Source of the DNA: JANLSO01 sp031362405
GTDB lineage: Bacteria > Actinomycetota > Thermoleophilia > Miltoncostaeales > Miltoncostaeaceae
Length of the DNA: 25,349 bases
NCBI GenBank assembly: GCA_031362405.1
Contig: JANLSO010000208.1
Span: 1 to 25,349 of the forward strand
Direction: 5' to 3'
The position numbers were made by a program, and so were the translations under genes. Position 1 is the first letter of the stretch. Each line of letters starts with the position of its first letter. This document shows, piece by piece, positions 1-7,435 of the stretch. The notes under the pieces were generated by a model. That model was given only the letters and a program-made list of their open reading frames with translations, searched no databases and was not told where the DNA came from.

Positions 1-2
1 GT

Positions 3-98
3 GAGGCACGCGTCTCGCCAAACGTGCGCTTTCTGATCGGTGCGCTGTTCGTGGTCGTCGCGCTCTACATCGTGCTGGTTCTCGTCGCCGGAAACTGA
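3..98 (+). CDS. C-terminal end of a membrane protein (5' end outside window)
   Basis: The open frame enters from the left edge and ends in TGA at 96-98. The visible 31 residues start EARVSPNVRF and continue as a single hydrophobic helix of about 20 residues (LIGALFVVVALYIVLVLVAG) ending in Asn. It is therefore the C-terminal transmembrane segment or tail anchor of a membrane protein whose body lies outside the window. No family can be named from so little sequence. It lies 104 nt upstream of clpP on the same strand, and a small GC stem followed by TTTT separates them, so it is probably a separate transcript. Confidence 0.6.
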   Translation, partial: EARVSPNVRFLIGALFVVVALYIVLVLVAGN

Positions 99-122
99 CC
101 CGCCCGGGTGCGGGGCGCTTTT
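99..122 (+). terminator. Possible intrinsic terminator after the membrane protein
   Basis: Directly after the stop codon, CGCCC (101-105) can pair with GGGCG (113-117) across a 7-nt loop, followed by cTTTT. The stem is only 5 bp, so this is a weak candidate; an alternative pairing CCCGC/GCGGG overlaps it. Confidence 0.35.
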
Positions 123-202
123 ACCGCCCGACCCGTCATGCTGTGCCGCGGGACGGCCGATGTGATCGTCACGCGGCAATGCCCAAGGAGAGTGCCAGGC
201 TC

Positions 203-787
203 ATGAGTCCCCTGATTCCGATGGTGATCGAGCAGACGCCGCGCGGCGAGCGCTCGTTCGACATCTACTCGCGCCTTCTCAACGAGCGCATCGTGTTCCT
301 CGGCACACCCGTCGATGACCAGATCGCCAACCTGATCGTCGCCCAGTTGCTGCATCTCGAGTCGGAAGACCCCGATAAGGACATCTCGATCTACATCAAC
401 TCGCCCGGCGGATCGGTGTACTCCGGCCTGGCGATCTACGACACCATGCAGTTCATCAAGCCCGACGTGCAGACCATCTGCTGCGGCATCGCCATGAGCA
501 TGGGCGCGCTCCTGCTCGCCGGCGGCGCCACGGGTAAGCGGATGGCGCTCCCCAACGCGAAGATCATGATCCATCAGGTATCGGGTGGGTTCTCGGGCCA
601 GGCGACGGACATCGAGATCCACGCCCGCGAGTCGTTGAAGATCCGCGCCCGCCTCGACGAGATCCTTGCCAAGCACACCGGCCAGGACCTCGAGAAGGTC
701 TCCAACGACACCGAGCGCGATTACTTCATGACGGCCGAAGAAGCCGCTGAGTACGGCATCGTCGACAAGGTGATCACGAGCCACTAA
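203..787 (+). CDS. clpP: ATP-dependent Clp protease proteolytic subunit ClpP
   Basis: Serine peptidase of family S14, the tetradecameric proteolytic chamber that degrades unfolded and tagged proteins delivered by ClpX, ClpA or ClpC in the cytoplasm. With the ATG at 203 it has 194 residues, the usual ClpP length. The catalytic triad is visible: Ser99 in AMSMGALLLAGG, His124 in MIHQ, Asp173 in ERDYFM. The INSPGGSV segment (65-72) is the strand lining the substrate channel. The start at 203 (MSPLIPMVIEQ) is preferred because AAGGAG lies at 185-190 and because upstream in-frame ATGs at 143 and 179 would add residues unlike ClpP. The partner ATPase gene clpX is not downstream, where it is often found; instead a gene-free stretch follows. 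Confidence 0.97.
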   Translation: MSPLIPMVIEQTPRGERSFDIYSRLLNERIVFLGTPVDDQIANLIVAQLLHLESEDPDKDISIYINSPGGSVYSGLAIYDTMQFIKPDVQTICCGIAMSMGALLLAGGATGKRMALPNAKIMIHQVSGGFSGQATDIEIHARESLKIRARLDEILAKHTGQDLEKVSNDTERDYFMTAEEAAEYGIVDKVITSH

Positions 788-1241
788 AACGCACGCCCTG
801 GGCTGCCGGGTCCGTCAGAAGCTCGTTTGTCGGGTTCGGCAGCCTTGATCGCGGGGACCGCCGGTGCAACAGTCTCCTGGGGGAGACGGAACCAACCTCA
901 TCTCCTCCCGTGACCGTTGGACGCACGTCGGGAGAGCGATGCACCGCTACCGACCACGAGCGCACCCCGCACACCCGGCGTCACAGCGCGGTCGTGCACG
1001 GCCGATCGACGTCACTTTCGCGCGCAGCGCGAGGCGGGCCTTGGGTCAGCGCAGACGTGTGCACACCACCGACGGCGGTCCAACGCAGACACGCGCGATG
1101 ATGCGGACCCGTGTCCAATCGCCCCGGAAGGCGATGGGTCTGCGAGGAGGTGGGGCTTCTGGATAGCGCGCGCAAGGCGGTCTGCCCGCCCCGGCACTGG
1201 GGTGCGTGGCGGGCCGCCGAAATCCAACGATGACCGAGGGG
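788..1241. other. 450-nt gene-free region with several stem-loops, possible noncoding RNA
   Basis: No open frame here looks like a protein on either strand; the long frames are Arg/Ala/Pro-rich out-of-frame reading. Several stems are visible: GGCTGCCG 801-808 with CGGCAGCC 837-844 (long loop, possible clpP terminator); GTCTCC 872-877 with GGAGAC 882-887 around a TGGG tetraloop; CTCCCG 905-910 with CGGGAG 929-934; GCGGACCC 1103-1110 plus ATCGCC 1118-1123 with GGCGATGGGTCTGC 1130-1143; and GGCG/GCCCGCC (1176-1190) with GGCGGGC/CGCC (1208-1218) capped by GCAC-TGGG-GTGC. I looked for RNase P RNA, tmRNA and SRP RNA signature sequences and found none. High GC content makes chance stems common. Confidence 0.3.
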
Positions 1242-1280
1242 CGTGTGGCCTCGGAGGAAAGCCTCCCCCGAGGCCACACG
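1242..1280 (-). terminator. Hairpin terminator of the ATP-grasp/alpha-E/transglutaminase operon
   Basis: Perfect 13-bp stem: 1242-1254 (CGTGTGGCCTCGG) pairs with 1268-1280 (CCGAGGCCACACG), 13-nt loop. It starts 4 nt past the stop of the last gene of the minus-strand operon. There is no T-run, as with other hairpins in this window. It could also end a plus-strand transcript from the preceding gene-free region. Confidence 0.7.
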
Positions 1281-1284
1281 TATC

Positions 1285-2127
1285 TCAGGGAATCTCCCTG
1301 ACCTCGACGGTGACCGTCATCGATTTGGTGGGAGCCCCGACGTAGGTTCCCCGGATCGGCGGCACGTCGTTGTAGTCGCGTCCGATACCCAGCCGCACGT
1401 AGTCGGTGAGGTCGGGTGTGGGATGGGTCGGGTCGAACTCGAACCACTCGCCGCCGGGAAGATGCGCCTCGGCCCAGGCGTGGCTTTCTCCCGGTAACTC
1501 TCGCCCCGCCTGATGCAGCCAACCGCTGAGGTAGCGAGCGGGAACACCGCGGCGTCGACACAGGGCGATGAAGAGATGGGCCATGTCTTGGCAGACGCCA
1601 CGGCGGGCCTCGACGACCCGTTCGACGGGGGTATCGACGGTTGTCGATCCGGTCTCGTAGGTGATCGCACGGTTCACGGCCGCCTCGAGCGCCACCAGCC
1701 ACGCAAGCGGCGCAAGCTCCGGGTCGATCTCCAGGCCCTGCGCGAAGTAGTCGACCGCCTCGGGCCAGGTCACCAGAGCAGATGGGAGAAGGAACTCCGC
1801 CATCGCATCGGCGTACGGCGCGTCGTCGTACGCACTCCAGGCAACCGCCGTCTCCGCGCGGCGATCGCTCGGCGAGAGCATCCGCACGATGGCCGTGCTC
1901 TCGACGGTCAGCGCCTCGTGATGGTCGGGGAGTTGAAACCACACCACCTCGTTGCCGAAGGCGTCGCGATGCCGGTGCAGCTCGGCTTCGGGCGTCGTTG
2001 CGACCTCGATCATCTCCACGGCTTGGCGCCCGCCGTCGAGAGGCGTTTGGCGCATCTCGTTGATGCTCTCGCGCGCGTTCCCCGCGTAGACGAGTTCAGT
2101 TCTGTGACTGGCGCGCAGCTTGCGCAC
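1285..2127 (-). CDS. Transglutaminase-like cysteine peptidase family protein
   Basis: 280 residues. An N-terminal beta domain typical of bacterial transglutaminase-like proteins (RASHRTELVYAG ... INEMRQTP, residues 5-30) is followed by the papain-like core. The catalytic triad is visible: Cys179 in RRGVCQDMAHLF, His216 in ESHAWAEA, Asp232 in FEFDPTH. The start is a GTG at 2127, with GAGGAC about 11 nt upstream; the same frame is open further upstream, but only as a shadow of the preceding gene. The gene overlaps the alpha-E gene by 32 nt, indicating translational coupling. Proteins of this type travel with alpha-E and circularly permuted ATP-grasp proteins across bacteria; a peptide ligation/cleavage role has been proposed from gene context but the substrate is not established. 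Confidence 0.9.
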   Translation of the reverse strand: MRKLRASHRTELVYAGNARESINEMRQTPLDGGRQAVEMIEVATTPEAELHRHRDAFGNEVVWFQLPDHHEALTVESTAIVRMLSPSDRRAETAVAWSAYDDAPYADAMAEFLLPSALVTWPEAVDYFAQGLEIDPELAPLAWLVALEAAVNRAITYETGSTTVDTPVERVVEARRGVCQDMAHLFIALCRRRGVPARYLSGWLHQAGRELPGESHAWAEAHLPGGEWFEFDPTHPTPDLTDYVRLGIGRDYNDVPPIRGTYVGAPTKSMTVTVEVREIP

Positions 2128-3112
2128 GTTGTTGGCCCCCGTCCTCGTCGTTGCCGTACGGATAGGCAAACACGGCCTCGGCGATTGCCTTTCCGACCCC
2201 GTTGCACTCTTTTTGCACGTCGTCGAGCAGTCGGGCAAGCGCGCCGTTCCACGGAAGTCGCTCGTTGCTCATCAGAACCTGCCGAGCATGGGATACCGCC
2301 GCCACCGGCGGTGCCCCGGTGAGCATCGCGCCTGCCCCGACAAGAGCGTCGATCGACCCCGCGACCTGCCCGAGGCAGTAGGCCACCGAGCGGGGGAAAA
2401 GGGGATCCGAGATGAGGAACCGCGCCATGGCGCGAGGCGATCCGACGATCGCGTCAGTCTGCAGGTACGCCTCGTCGGCACCAACCGAGCGCAGCAGCGA
2501 TCGCCACTGGTGGAGTTCGGCCGGCGCGAGGATGCGCGGATCGCCCGAGGGCATGATGTGGTACTTCACCTCGAGCAGTCGAGCGGTCTTTTCGGCGCGT
2601 TCGAGATACCTTCCGAGGCGCAGAAAGTGCCACGAGGCGTCGTGGCGCATGGCCTGATCGATCAGGCCCTGAATGAGGTGCGATTGACGTCGCACCAGCC
2701 GGCAGAACGGGTAGACCCCTTCCCGGGTGAGGCGTCCCGGAGGCCACGAGCTGAGCTCGAGGTAGCTGCTATTGATGGTCTCCCAGACATCGGTGGGCAG
2801 GAGGTCGCGCACGGTGTGAGCGTTGCGACGCGCACGCCGGACACACGAGATCACGCTGTTCGGGTTCACGGTGCTGAACGACAAGAACCACGAGACGCTG
2901 CGCTCATCGGCCCGCCGGTGGTTGGCGAGGAACGTCTCGAGGTCGCCGGTGATCTCGACCAGCGGCTCCCACACGACCGCCGCGCCGTCGCCGTTCGAGC
3001 CGCCCCGTTCGAGGTTCATCGCGTGGCTGACCTCGAGCAGCCGCGAGTACTGGTCGGCGCGCTCGACCGCTCGGGCCATCCAGTAGAGCGACTCGGCGAC
3101 GCGCGCGAGCAT
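2096..3112 (-). CDS. Alpha-E domain-containing protein
   Basis: 338 residues, all-helical family with the characteristic opening MLARVAESLYWMARAVERAD (residues 1-20). Further family-like segments include SVSWFLSF and RNAHTVRDLLPTDVWETIN in the N-terminal half and WHFLRLGRYLERAEKTARLL in the middle. The biochemical role of the alpha-E domain is unknown. It is nearly always encoded between an ATP-grasp and a transglutaminase-like gene, as here, so it is presumed to act in the same modification system. Its ATG (3112-3110) overlaps the stop of the ATP-grasp gene by one base (TGATG), and its 3' end overlaps the transglutaminase gene by 32 nt, so the three are one translationally coupled unit. Confidence 0.92.
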   Translation of the reverse strand: MLARVAESLYWMARAVERADQYSRLLEVSHAMNLERGGSNGDGAAVVWEPLVEITGDLETFLANHRRADERSVSWFLSFSTVNPNSVISCVRRARRNAHTVRDLLPTDVWETINSSYLELSSWPPGRLTREGVYPFCRLVRRQSHLIQGLIDQAMRHDASWHFLRLGRYLERAEKTARLLEVKYHIMPSGDPRILAPAELHQWRSLLRSVGADEAYLQTDAIVGSPRAMARFLISDPLFPRSVAYCLGQVAGSIDALVGAGAMLTGAPPVAAVSHARQVLMSNERLPWNGALARLLDDVQKECNGVGKAIAEAVFAYPYGNDEDGGQQRAQAARQSQN

Positions 3113-4557
3113 CAGCGTGGCACCGGCGACGGCGCGAGCACCCAGGTGTCTTTGCTTCCGCCCCCTTGGGAGGAGTTGACGACCAGCGATCCGTCGCGCA
3201 ACGCGACGCGGGTGAGGCCGCCGGGCACGACGATCGGCCGGTCGCCGTAGGCGATGAACGGGCGAAGATCGATGTGCCGGGCACGAAAGCGCCCCGCGAG
3301 GAACACCGGCGCGCGGCTGAGTGTCACGGTCTCTTGGGCGATGTAACCGCGCGGGTTTTGCTGGATGCGGCGCGCGAAGGCCGACCGTTCGTCGGCCGTT
3401 GCGTGCGGGCCGATGAGAATCCCGTAGCCGCCGGCACCGTCGACCGCCTTCACGACGAGCGAGTCGAGGTTGGCAAGCGCAAAGGCGCGGTCGCTGTCGC
3501 GCTCCATGAGGAACGTCCTGATCTGCTCGAGCATCGGCTCCTCGCCGAGGAAGTAGCGGATCAAATCGGGTACGTACACATAGACGGCTTTGTCGTCAGC
3601 GACGCCTGTTCCGGGGGCATTGCAGATCGTGACGTTCCCGGCGCGATATGCGCTCATGAGACCCGCGACGCCCAGCAGCGACTCCGGCCGCAGGCTCACC
3701 GGGTCAAGAAAGGAATCATCGATGCGCCGGTAGATCACATCGACCCGATCGAGCCCGGAGGTCGTCTTGAGATAGACGCGACGATCACGGACGATCATGT
3801 CGCGCCCTTCGGCCAGAGCAACGCCCATCTGCTGGGCGAGAAACGCGTGCTCGTAGTACGCCGAGTTTCCGGCACCGGGGGTGAGGACCACGATCCGCGG
3901 ATCGGTCTCTTGCCGAGGCGCGCAGGCGGCGAGCGCACCGCGCAACAGCAGCGGCGCGTGGTCGACCGGCTCGACGTGGTGCCCGTAAAACGCCTCGGGG
4001 AAGACCCGCCGCATGAACGTCCGGTTTTGGACCACGTAGGACAGACCCGATGGGGTCCTCAGGTTGTCTTCCAGCACGCGCCAATCGCCTCGGACGTCGC
4101 GGACCAGATCGATCCCGGCGAAGTGGGCGAATCGGCCAAGCGGCGGCTCGATGCCCACCATCTCCCGCGCATACCCGTCGCAGGAGACGATCAGTCGGTT
4201 GGGAACCACGCCATCGGTGATGCAGCGGCGCGACCCGTAGACGTCGGCCAGAAAGAGGTCCAAGGCCCGGACGCGTTGTGCGAGACCCGCTTGGATATGC
4301 GCCCACTCGGTGGCCGCCACCAGTCGTGGCAGCAGATCGAACGGGAACGGCTGCTCGCGCCCATTGTGGGCGAAGGTGATCCCCTCGGTCAGGTAGCAGG
4401 CATCGGCGAGGGCGTTCTTTTGCGCAAAAAGCTCTGCGCTCATGCGGCTGAGGCCCCGAAAGAGCTCTTCGTACGACCGTCGCGGCGCGCGCTCGGCGAC
4501 GAACATCTCGTCGAATGCGCCCTCCGGCTGGTACCCCTCGAACAGTTCGCTCGCCAC
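3112..4557 (-). CDS. Circularly permuted ATP-grasp type 2 protein (DUF404/DUF407 type)
   Basis: 481 residues, first gene of the operon. Family hallmarks: VLEDNLRTPSGLSYV (161-175), VLTPGAGNSAYYEHAFLA (224-241), NAPGTGVADDKAVYVYVPD (313-331), VKAVDGAGGYGI (369-380), RHIDLRPF (427-434) and a Ser/Gly-rich tail SSQGGGSKDTWVL (462-474). ATP-grasp enzymes form an acylphosphate and ligate a carboxylate to an amine; the substrate of this branch is not known. The start is GTG at 4557 with AAGGGG a few nt upstream; an ATG at 4561 lies in another frame. With the alpha-E and transglutaminase-like genes it forms the conserved trio sometimes linked to the Anbu proteasome-like protease; no Anbu gene is in this window. 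Confidence 0.92.
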   Translation of the reverse strand: MASELFEGYQPEGAFDEMFVAERAPRRSYEELFRGLSRMSAELFAQKNALADACYLTEGITFAHNGREQPFPFDLLPRLVAATEWAHIQAGLAQRVRALDLFLADVYGSRRCITDGVVPNRLIVSCDGYAREMVGIEPPLGRFAHFAGIDLVRDVRGDWRVLEDNLRTPSGLSYVVQNRTFMRRVFPEAFYGHHVEPVDHAPLLLRGALAACAPRQETDPRIVVLTPGAGNSAYYEHAFLAQQMGVALAEGRDMIVRDRRVYLKTTSGLDRVDVIYRRIDDSFLDPVSLRPESLLGVAGLMSAYRAGNVTICNAPGTGVADDKAVYVYVPDLIRYFLGEEPMLEQIRTFLMERDSDRAFALANLDSLVVKAVDGAGGYGILIGPHATADERSAFARRIQQNPRGYIAQETVTLSRAPVFLAGRFRARHIDLRPFIAYGDRPIVVPGGLTRVALRDGSLVVNSSQGGGSKDTWVLAPSPVPR

Positions 4558-4682
4558 GCATTCCCCTTGCAGATCGACTGTCAGGCTACGAGGGCGTCAA
4601 CCCAACCCGCATTGGCCGCGTGCACAAACGCGCGGGTGAAGGCTCTGCCGTGAGTCCAACCCGCCGGCCCCGGCAGGAACGA

Positions 4683-4712
4683 CAAAGGGGGGCCCGTAAG
4701 GACCCCCCTTTG
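4683..4712 (-). terminator. 10-bp perfect hairpin between groL and the ATP-grasp operon
   Basis: CAAAGGGGGG (4683-4692) pairs with CCCCCCTTTG (4703-4712), loop of 10 nt. It lies 166 nt downstream of groL, so it may be a second groESL terminator that shields the ATP-grasp operon from read-through. No T-run on either strand. Confidence 0.5.
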
Positions 4713-4818
4713 CTTGCGATTCGGACGCGCTGCATTCACATTGCGAACGAATCTGGTGATTATGCCCATCCGCGCCGCAGGATGTCGGTCCTTACCGACA
4801 GGAGGTCCCGATGGCACG

Positions 4819-4852
4819 CGCGGTGACGGAGCTTTCTCACCCCGTCACCGCG
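4819..4852 (-). terminator. Terminator hairpin after groL
   Basis: CGCGGTGACGG (4819-4829) pairs perfectly with CCGTCACCGCG (4842-4852) across a 12-nt loop, 25 nt past the groL stop. No U-tract follows on the minus strand. Confidence 0.65.
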
Positions 4853-4877
4853 AGACCTACCGACCGAAGTCGGGGTC

Positions 4878-6527
4878 TTACATCATGCCGCCCATGCCGC
4901 CCATGCCCATGCCGCCCATGTTCGGGGACATGCCGCCGCCACCCATTCCGCCGCCGTCATCGGGCCTGTCGGCCACGATGCACTCGGTCGTGATGATGTT
5001 CTTGGCGATCGACGCAGCGTTCTGCAGCGCCGAGCGGGTAACCATCGCCGGGTCGATGATGCCTTCCTTGACCAGGTCGACGTACTCACCCGTGTCAACG
5101 TTCAGACCCATGCCGGGAGACAGCTCGCGCACCTTGCCCACGACGACGCTGCCTTCGAGGCCAGCGTTGTCGGCGAGCTGACGAAGGGGCTCTTCGAGCG
5201 CGCGACGAACGATCGCGGCACCGACGGCCTCCTCACCGGAGAGCTGCAGGGCCTCGACGGCCGGAATGGCGTTGACGAGAACCACGCCGCCGCCGGGAAC
5301 TACACCCTCTTCGAGCGCCGCGCGAGTTGCCTGGAGGGCGTCCTCGACCCGGTGCTTCTTTTCCTTCATCTCGGTCTCGGTGGCGGCGCCGACCTTGACC
5401 ACCGCAACCCCGCCGGCCAGCTTGGCCAGGCGCTCTTGCAGCTTCTCGCGGTCGAAATCGGAATCGCTGGTCTCGATCTCGGCGCGAATCTGCTTGATGC
5501 GGCCCTGAATCCCGCTGCTGTCGCCAGCACCGTCGATGATCGTGGTGGTGTCCTTCGACACGACGACCTTGCGGGCACGGCCGAGCTGCGAAACCTGCGT
5601 GTTGACGAGCTTGAGGCCCATCTCTTCCGAGATGACCTCGCCATCGGTGAGGATGGCGATGTCCTCGAGCATCCGCTTGCGGCGGTCGCCGAAGCCCGGT
5701 GCCTTCACGGCGATGCCGGTGAAGGTGCCGCGCAGTTTGTTGACGATGAGCGTCGCGAGAGCCTCGCCATCGACGTCTTCGGCGATGATCAGGAGCGGCT
5801 TTCCGCCCTGAATGACCCGCTCGAGGACCGGAACGAGGTCCTGGACCGAGCTGATCTTCGCGTTGGCGACGAGGATGTACGGGTCCTCGAGGACGGCTTC
5901 CATGCGGTCCTGGTCGGTGATCATGTACGGGCTCATGTAGCCGCGGTCGAACTGCATGCCCTCGGTGAAGTCGAGCTCCATCCCGAAGGTCTGGCCCTCT
6001 TCGACGTTGACCACGCCATCTTTACCGACCTTCTCGATGGCGTCGGCGATGATGTCGCCGATCTGCCGGTCACGCGCCGAGATGGTGGCGACTCGGGCGA
6101 TGTCTTCCTTGCCCGAGACTTCCTTGGCCTGGTTCTTCACGGCCTCGACGACGGCCTCGACAGCAGCCTCGATACCGCGCTTGAGCGACATCGGGTTCGC
6201 GCCGGCGGCGACGTTCTTCAGGCCCTCGCGCACGATGGCCTGGGCCAGAAGCGTGGCGGTGGTGGTGCCGTCACCCGCAACGTCGTTGGTCGCCGTGGCG
6301 ACCTCACGTACGAGCTGGGCTCCCTGGTTCTCGAAGGGGTCTTCGAGGTCGATCTCACGAGCGATGGTCACACCATCGTTGGTGATCGTCGGGGCGCCGA
6401 ACTTCTTGTCGAGCACGACGTAGCGGCCCTTAGGGCCGAGCGTGACCTTGACGGCGTCGGCGAGGGTGTTGACACCACGCTCGAGCGCGCGGCGCGCGTC
6501 TTCGTGGAACAGAATCTGCTTCGCCAT
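4878..6527 (-). CDS. groL: 60-kDa chaperonin GroEL
   Basis: 549 residues, full length. Forms the double-ring folding chamber that, with GroES and ATP, folds cytoplasmic proteins. Seen in the sequence: N-terminal MAKQILFHEDARRALERGVN, ATP-binding TNDGVTIAREI (Asp51) and NDVAGDGTTTATLLAQ (Asp86), the GVVPGGGVVLVNAI block near residue 415, and the Gly/Met-rich flexible tail ending GGMGMGGMGGMM that fills the cavity floor. The ATG (6527) is separated from the groS stop by only 5 nt, so the two are cotranscribed and probably coupled. There is one complete copy here; many actinobacteria carry a second groL elsewhere, usually with a His-rich tail, whereas this copy has the standard GGM tail. Confidence 0.98.
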   Translation of the reverse strand: MAKQILFHEDARRALERGVNTLADAVKVTLGPKGRYVVLDKKFGAPTITNDGVTIAREIDLEDPFENQGAQLVREVATATNDVAGDGTTTATLLAQAIVREGLKNVAAGANPMSLKRGIEAAVEAVVEAVKNQAKEVSGKEDIARVATISARDRQIGDIIADAIEKVGKDGVVNVEEGQTFGMELDFTEGMQFDRGYMSPYMITDQDRMEAVLEDPYILVANAKISSVQDLVPVLERVIQGGKPLLIIAEDVDGEALATLIVNKLRGTFTGIAVKAPGFGDRRKRMLEDIAILTDGEVISEEMGLKLVNTQVSQLGRARKVVVSKDTTTIIDGAGDSSGIQGRIKQIRAEIETSDSDFDREKLQERLAKLAGGVAVVKVGAATETEMKEKKHRVEDALQATRAALEEGVVPGGGVVLVNAIPAVEALQLSGEEAVGAAIVRRALEEPLRQLADNAGLEGSVVVGKVRELSPGMGLNVDTGEYVDLVKEGIIDPAMVTRSALQNAASIAKNIITTECIVADRPDDGGGMGGGGMSPNMGGMGMGGMGGMM

Positions 6528-6532
6528 ATGCG

Positions 6533-6817
6533 TCAGACCGCCTTCGCCAAAATGTCGGACTCGCGGAGGATGATGACGTCCTCGCCATCGAGCTTGATCT
6601 CGGTGCCGCCATACTTGCTGTAAATGACCTCATCGCCTTCGACGACGTCGAGCGGAACACGCTTTCCGTCTTCGTAGCGGCCGTCACCGACGGCGAGGAC
6701 CTTGCCGCGAACCGGCTTCTCTTTTGCGGTGTCCGGAAGCACGAGGCCACTTGCGGTGACTTCCTCGGCTTCGATCGCCTTGACGACGATTCGATCTCCC
6801 AGAGGCTTGACCTTCAT
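6533..6817 (-). CDS. groS: 10-kDa co-chaperonin GroES
   Basis: 94 residues from the ATG at 6817 (MKVKPLGDRIVV); GGGAGG lies 6-7 nt upstream and fixes this start over an upstream in-frame codon at 6850 that would sit inside the CIRCE operator. GroES forms the heptameric lid of GroEL; its mobile loop (EAEEVTASGLVLPDTAKEKP, residues 16-35) and the VGDG and EVIYSKYGGTEIK segments are typical. It is the first gene of the groS-groL operon. The perfect CIRCE element 25 nt upstream indicates repression by HrcA and release on heat shock. Confidence 0.98.
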   Translation of the reverse strand: MKVKPLGDRIVVKAIEAEEVTASGLVLPDTAKEKPVRGKVLAVGDGRYEDGKRVPLDVVEGDEVIYSKYGGTEIKLDGEDVIILRESDILAKAV

Positions 6818-6841
6818 CGGCGCCTCCCTTTCTCTCTCATG

Positions 6842-6872
6842 ATTTGGCACTCAGGATGCTTGAGTGCCAAAT
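6842..6872 (-). promoter_or_regulatory. CIRCE operator (HrcA site) of groESL
   Basis: ATTTGGCACTC (6842-6852), 9-nt spacer, GAGTGCCAAAT (6862-6872): a perfect 11-bp inverted repeat matching the CIRCE arms GCACTC-N9-GAGTGC. It lies between the predicted -10 box and groS, so HrcA bound here would block transcription start. Confidence 0.96.
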
Positions 6873-6899
6873 CGTAGACACGCGCGCGCCGCGAGGCAA
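6871..6899 (-). promoter_or_regulatory. groESL promoter, -35 and -10 boxes
   Basis: On the minus strand TTGCCT (6899-6894), 17-nt spacer, TACGAT (6876-6871). Four of six bases match in each hexamer. The -10 box overlaps the outer two bases of the CIRCE arm, the normal arrangement for HrcA control. Confidence 0.65.
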
Positions 6900-6935
6900 C
6901 CCGAAAGGGCGAAAAACCCAGAATCCTTTGCGTCA

Positions 6936-6955
6936 GGCGGCCCGAAAGGGTCGCC
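6936..6955 (-). terminator. Hairpin after the ASCH gene
   Basis: GGCGGCCC (6936-6943), GAAA tetraloop, GGGTCGCC (6948-6955): 8 bp including one G-U pair, 9 nt past the ASCH stop. TTTTT appears about 20 nt further on the minus strand. It also separates this gene from the groESL promoter. Confidence 0.5.
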
Positions 6956-6964
6956 GCACGGGAT

Positions 6965-7327
6965 CTACCTCAGGGAGGGAAACTCGATCACTTCGCTGAA
7001 ATGGACGATCGAGACCGTGTCATCGAGTGCCACTTCACGCGAGTAGATCTGCGAGAGGAAGTTCACCGTGTCGTCGACGAGGCGAAACTCGGGGTTGTCG
7101 CGCTCGATCTCCCGCTGGGTCAGCTCGCGCAGGGGTTTGATGTCGACCTGATCGATGATCGCCGTAAAGATCTTCTGCTTCGGGCCGTGACGGTGCCCGA
7201 CGGTGATCCAGACGATCTGGCCCTTCTTGTACTTGTGCCCCTTGTTGCCGAGGCGAATGGTCGCCGTCTTTCGACCCTTGCGAAGCTGATCGATGAACAA
7301 CGGCGAGTAGAAGTTGAGCGCGAACAC
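6965..7327 (-). CDS. ASCH domain-containing protein (putative RNA-binding)
   Basis: 120 residues. The N-terminus LNFYSPLFIDQLRKGRKTATIRLGNKG has the ASCH pattern of a beta strand and helix followed by the Lys-x-x-Thr-x-Arg signature (KTATIR, 20-25); the central KKGQIVWITVGHR resembles the beta-barrel wall. ASCH domains have a PUA-like fold and are thought to bind RNA or act in nucleotide or RNA metabolism, but no specific reaction can be assigned. The start is GTG at 7327 with GAGGAG about 8 nt upstream. It is flanked by hairpins on both sides and is probably a single-gene transcript. Confidence 0.75.
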   Translation of the reverse strand: MFALNFYSPLFIDQLRKGRKTATIRLGNKGHKYKKGQIVWITVGHRHGPKQKIFTAIIDQVDIKPLRELTQREIERDNPEFRLVDDTVNFLSQIYSREVALDDTVSIVHFSEVIEFPSLR

Positions 7328-7395
7328 GAGCGGTCTCCTCGGCGGGGCACAGCGGGACAGCCCACCTTTTCGCCGCTCGCCGGGTGACCACCTGC

Positions 7396-7426
7396 CGGTG
7401 CCCGGGCCGCGGTGGGCCCGGCACCG
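7396..7426 (-). terminator. Hairpin after the Trp-repeat gene
   Basis: CGGTGCC (7396-7402) pairs with GGCACCG (7420-7426) and, after a bulged C, GGGCC (7404-7408) with GGCCC (7415-7419); loop GCGGTG. It starts 9 nt past the stop codon. No U-tract. Confidence 0.6.
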
Positions 7427-7435
7427 TGCGTGTGG

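Larger units (their letters stand above)
4558..4877. other. Intergenic region between groL and the ATP-grasp operon, three hairpins
   Basis: 320 nt without a convincing gene. It holds three perfect inverted repeats, annotated or described here: 4819-4852 (next to groL), 4783-4800 (TGTCGGT, loop CCTT, ACCGACA) and 4683-4712. The promoter of the minus-strand ATP-grasp operon must lie here; TTGACG is seen about 40 nt before its GTG, but I could not pair it with a good -10 box. Confidence 0.5.

Noticed and set aside
788..900. Cobalamin or ydaO riboswitch resemblance (GGTGCAA, CCCCGC on the other strand)
   Set aside because: Only short scattered matches, and no gene lies downstream on either strand in the right place.
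917..1345. 142-codon plus-strand frame after clpP
   Set aside because: Composition is Arg/Pro/Ala without structure, it runs through the terminator hairpin into the transglutaminase gene, and has no Shine-Dalgarno.
6900..6960. Repeated CCCGAAAGGG strings as a possible riboswitch
   Set aside because: They fit simple hairpins after the ASCH gene and do not match a riboswitch consensus I know.
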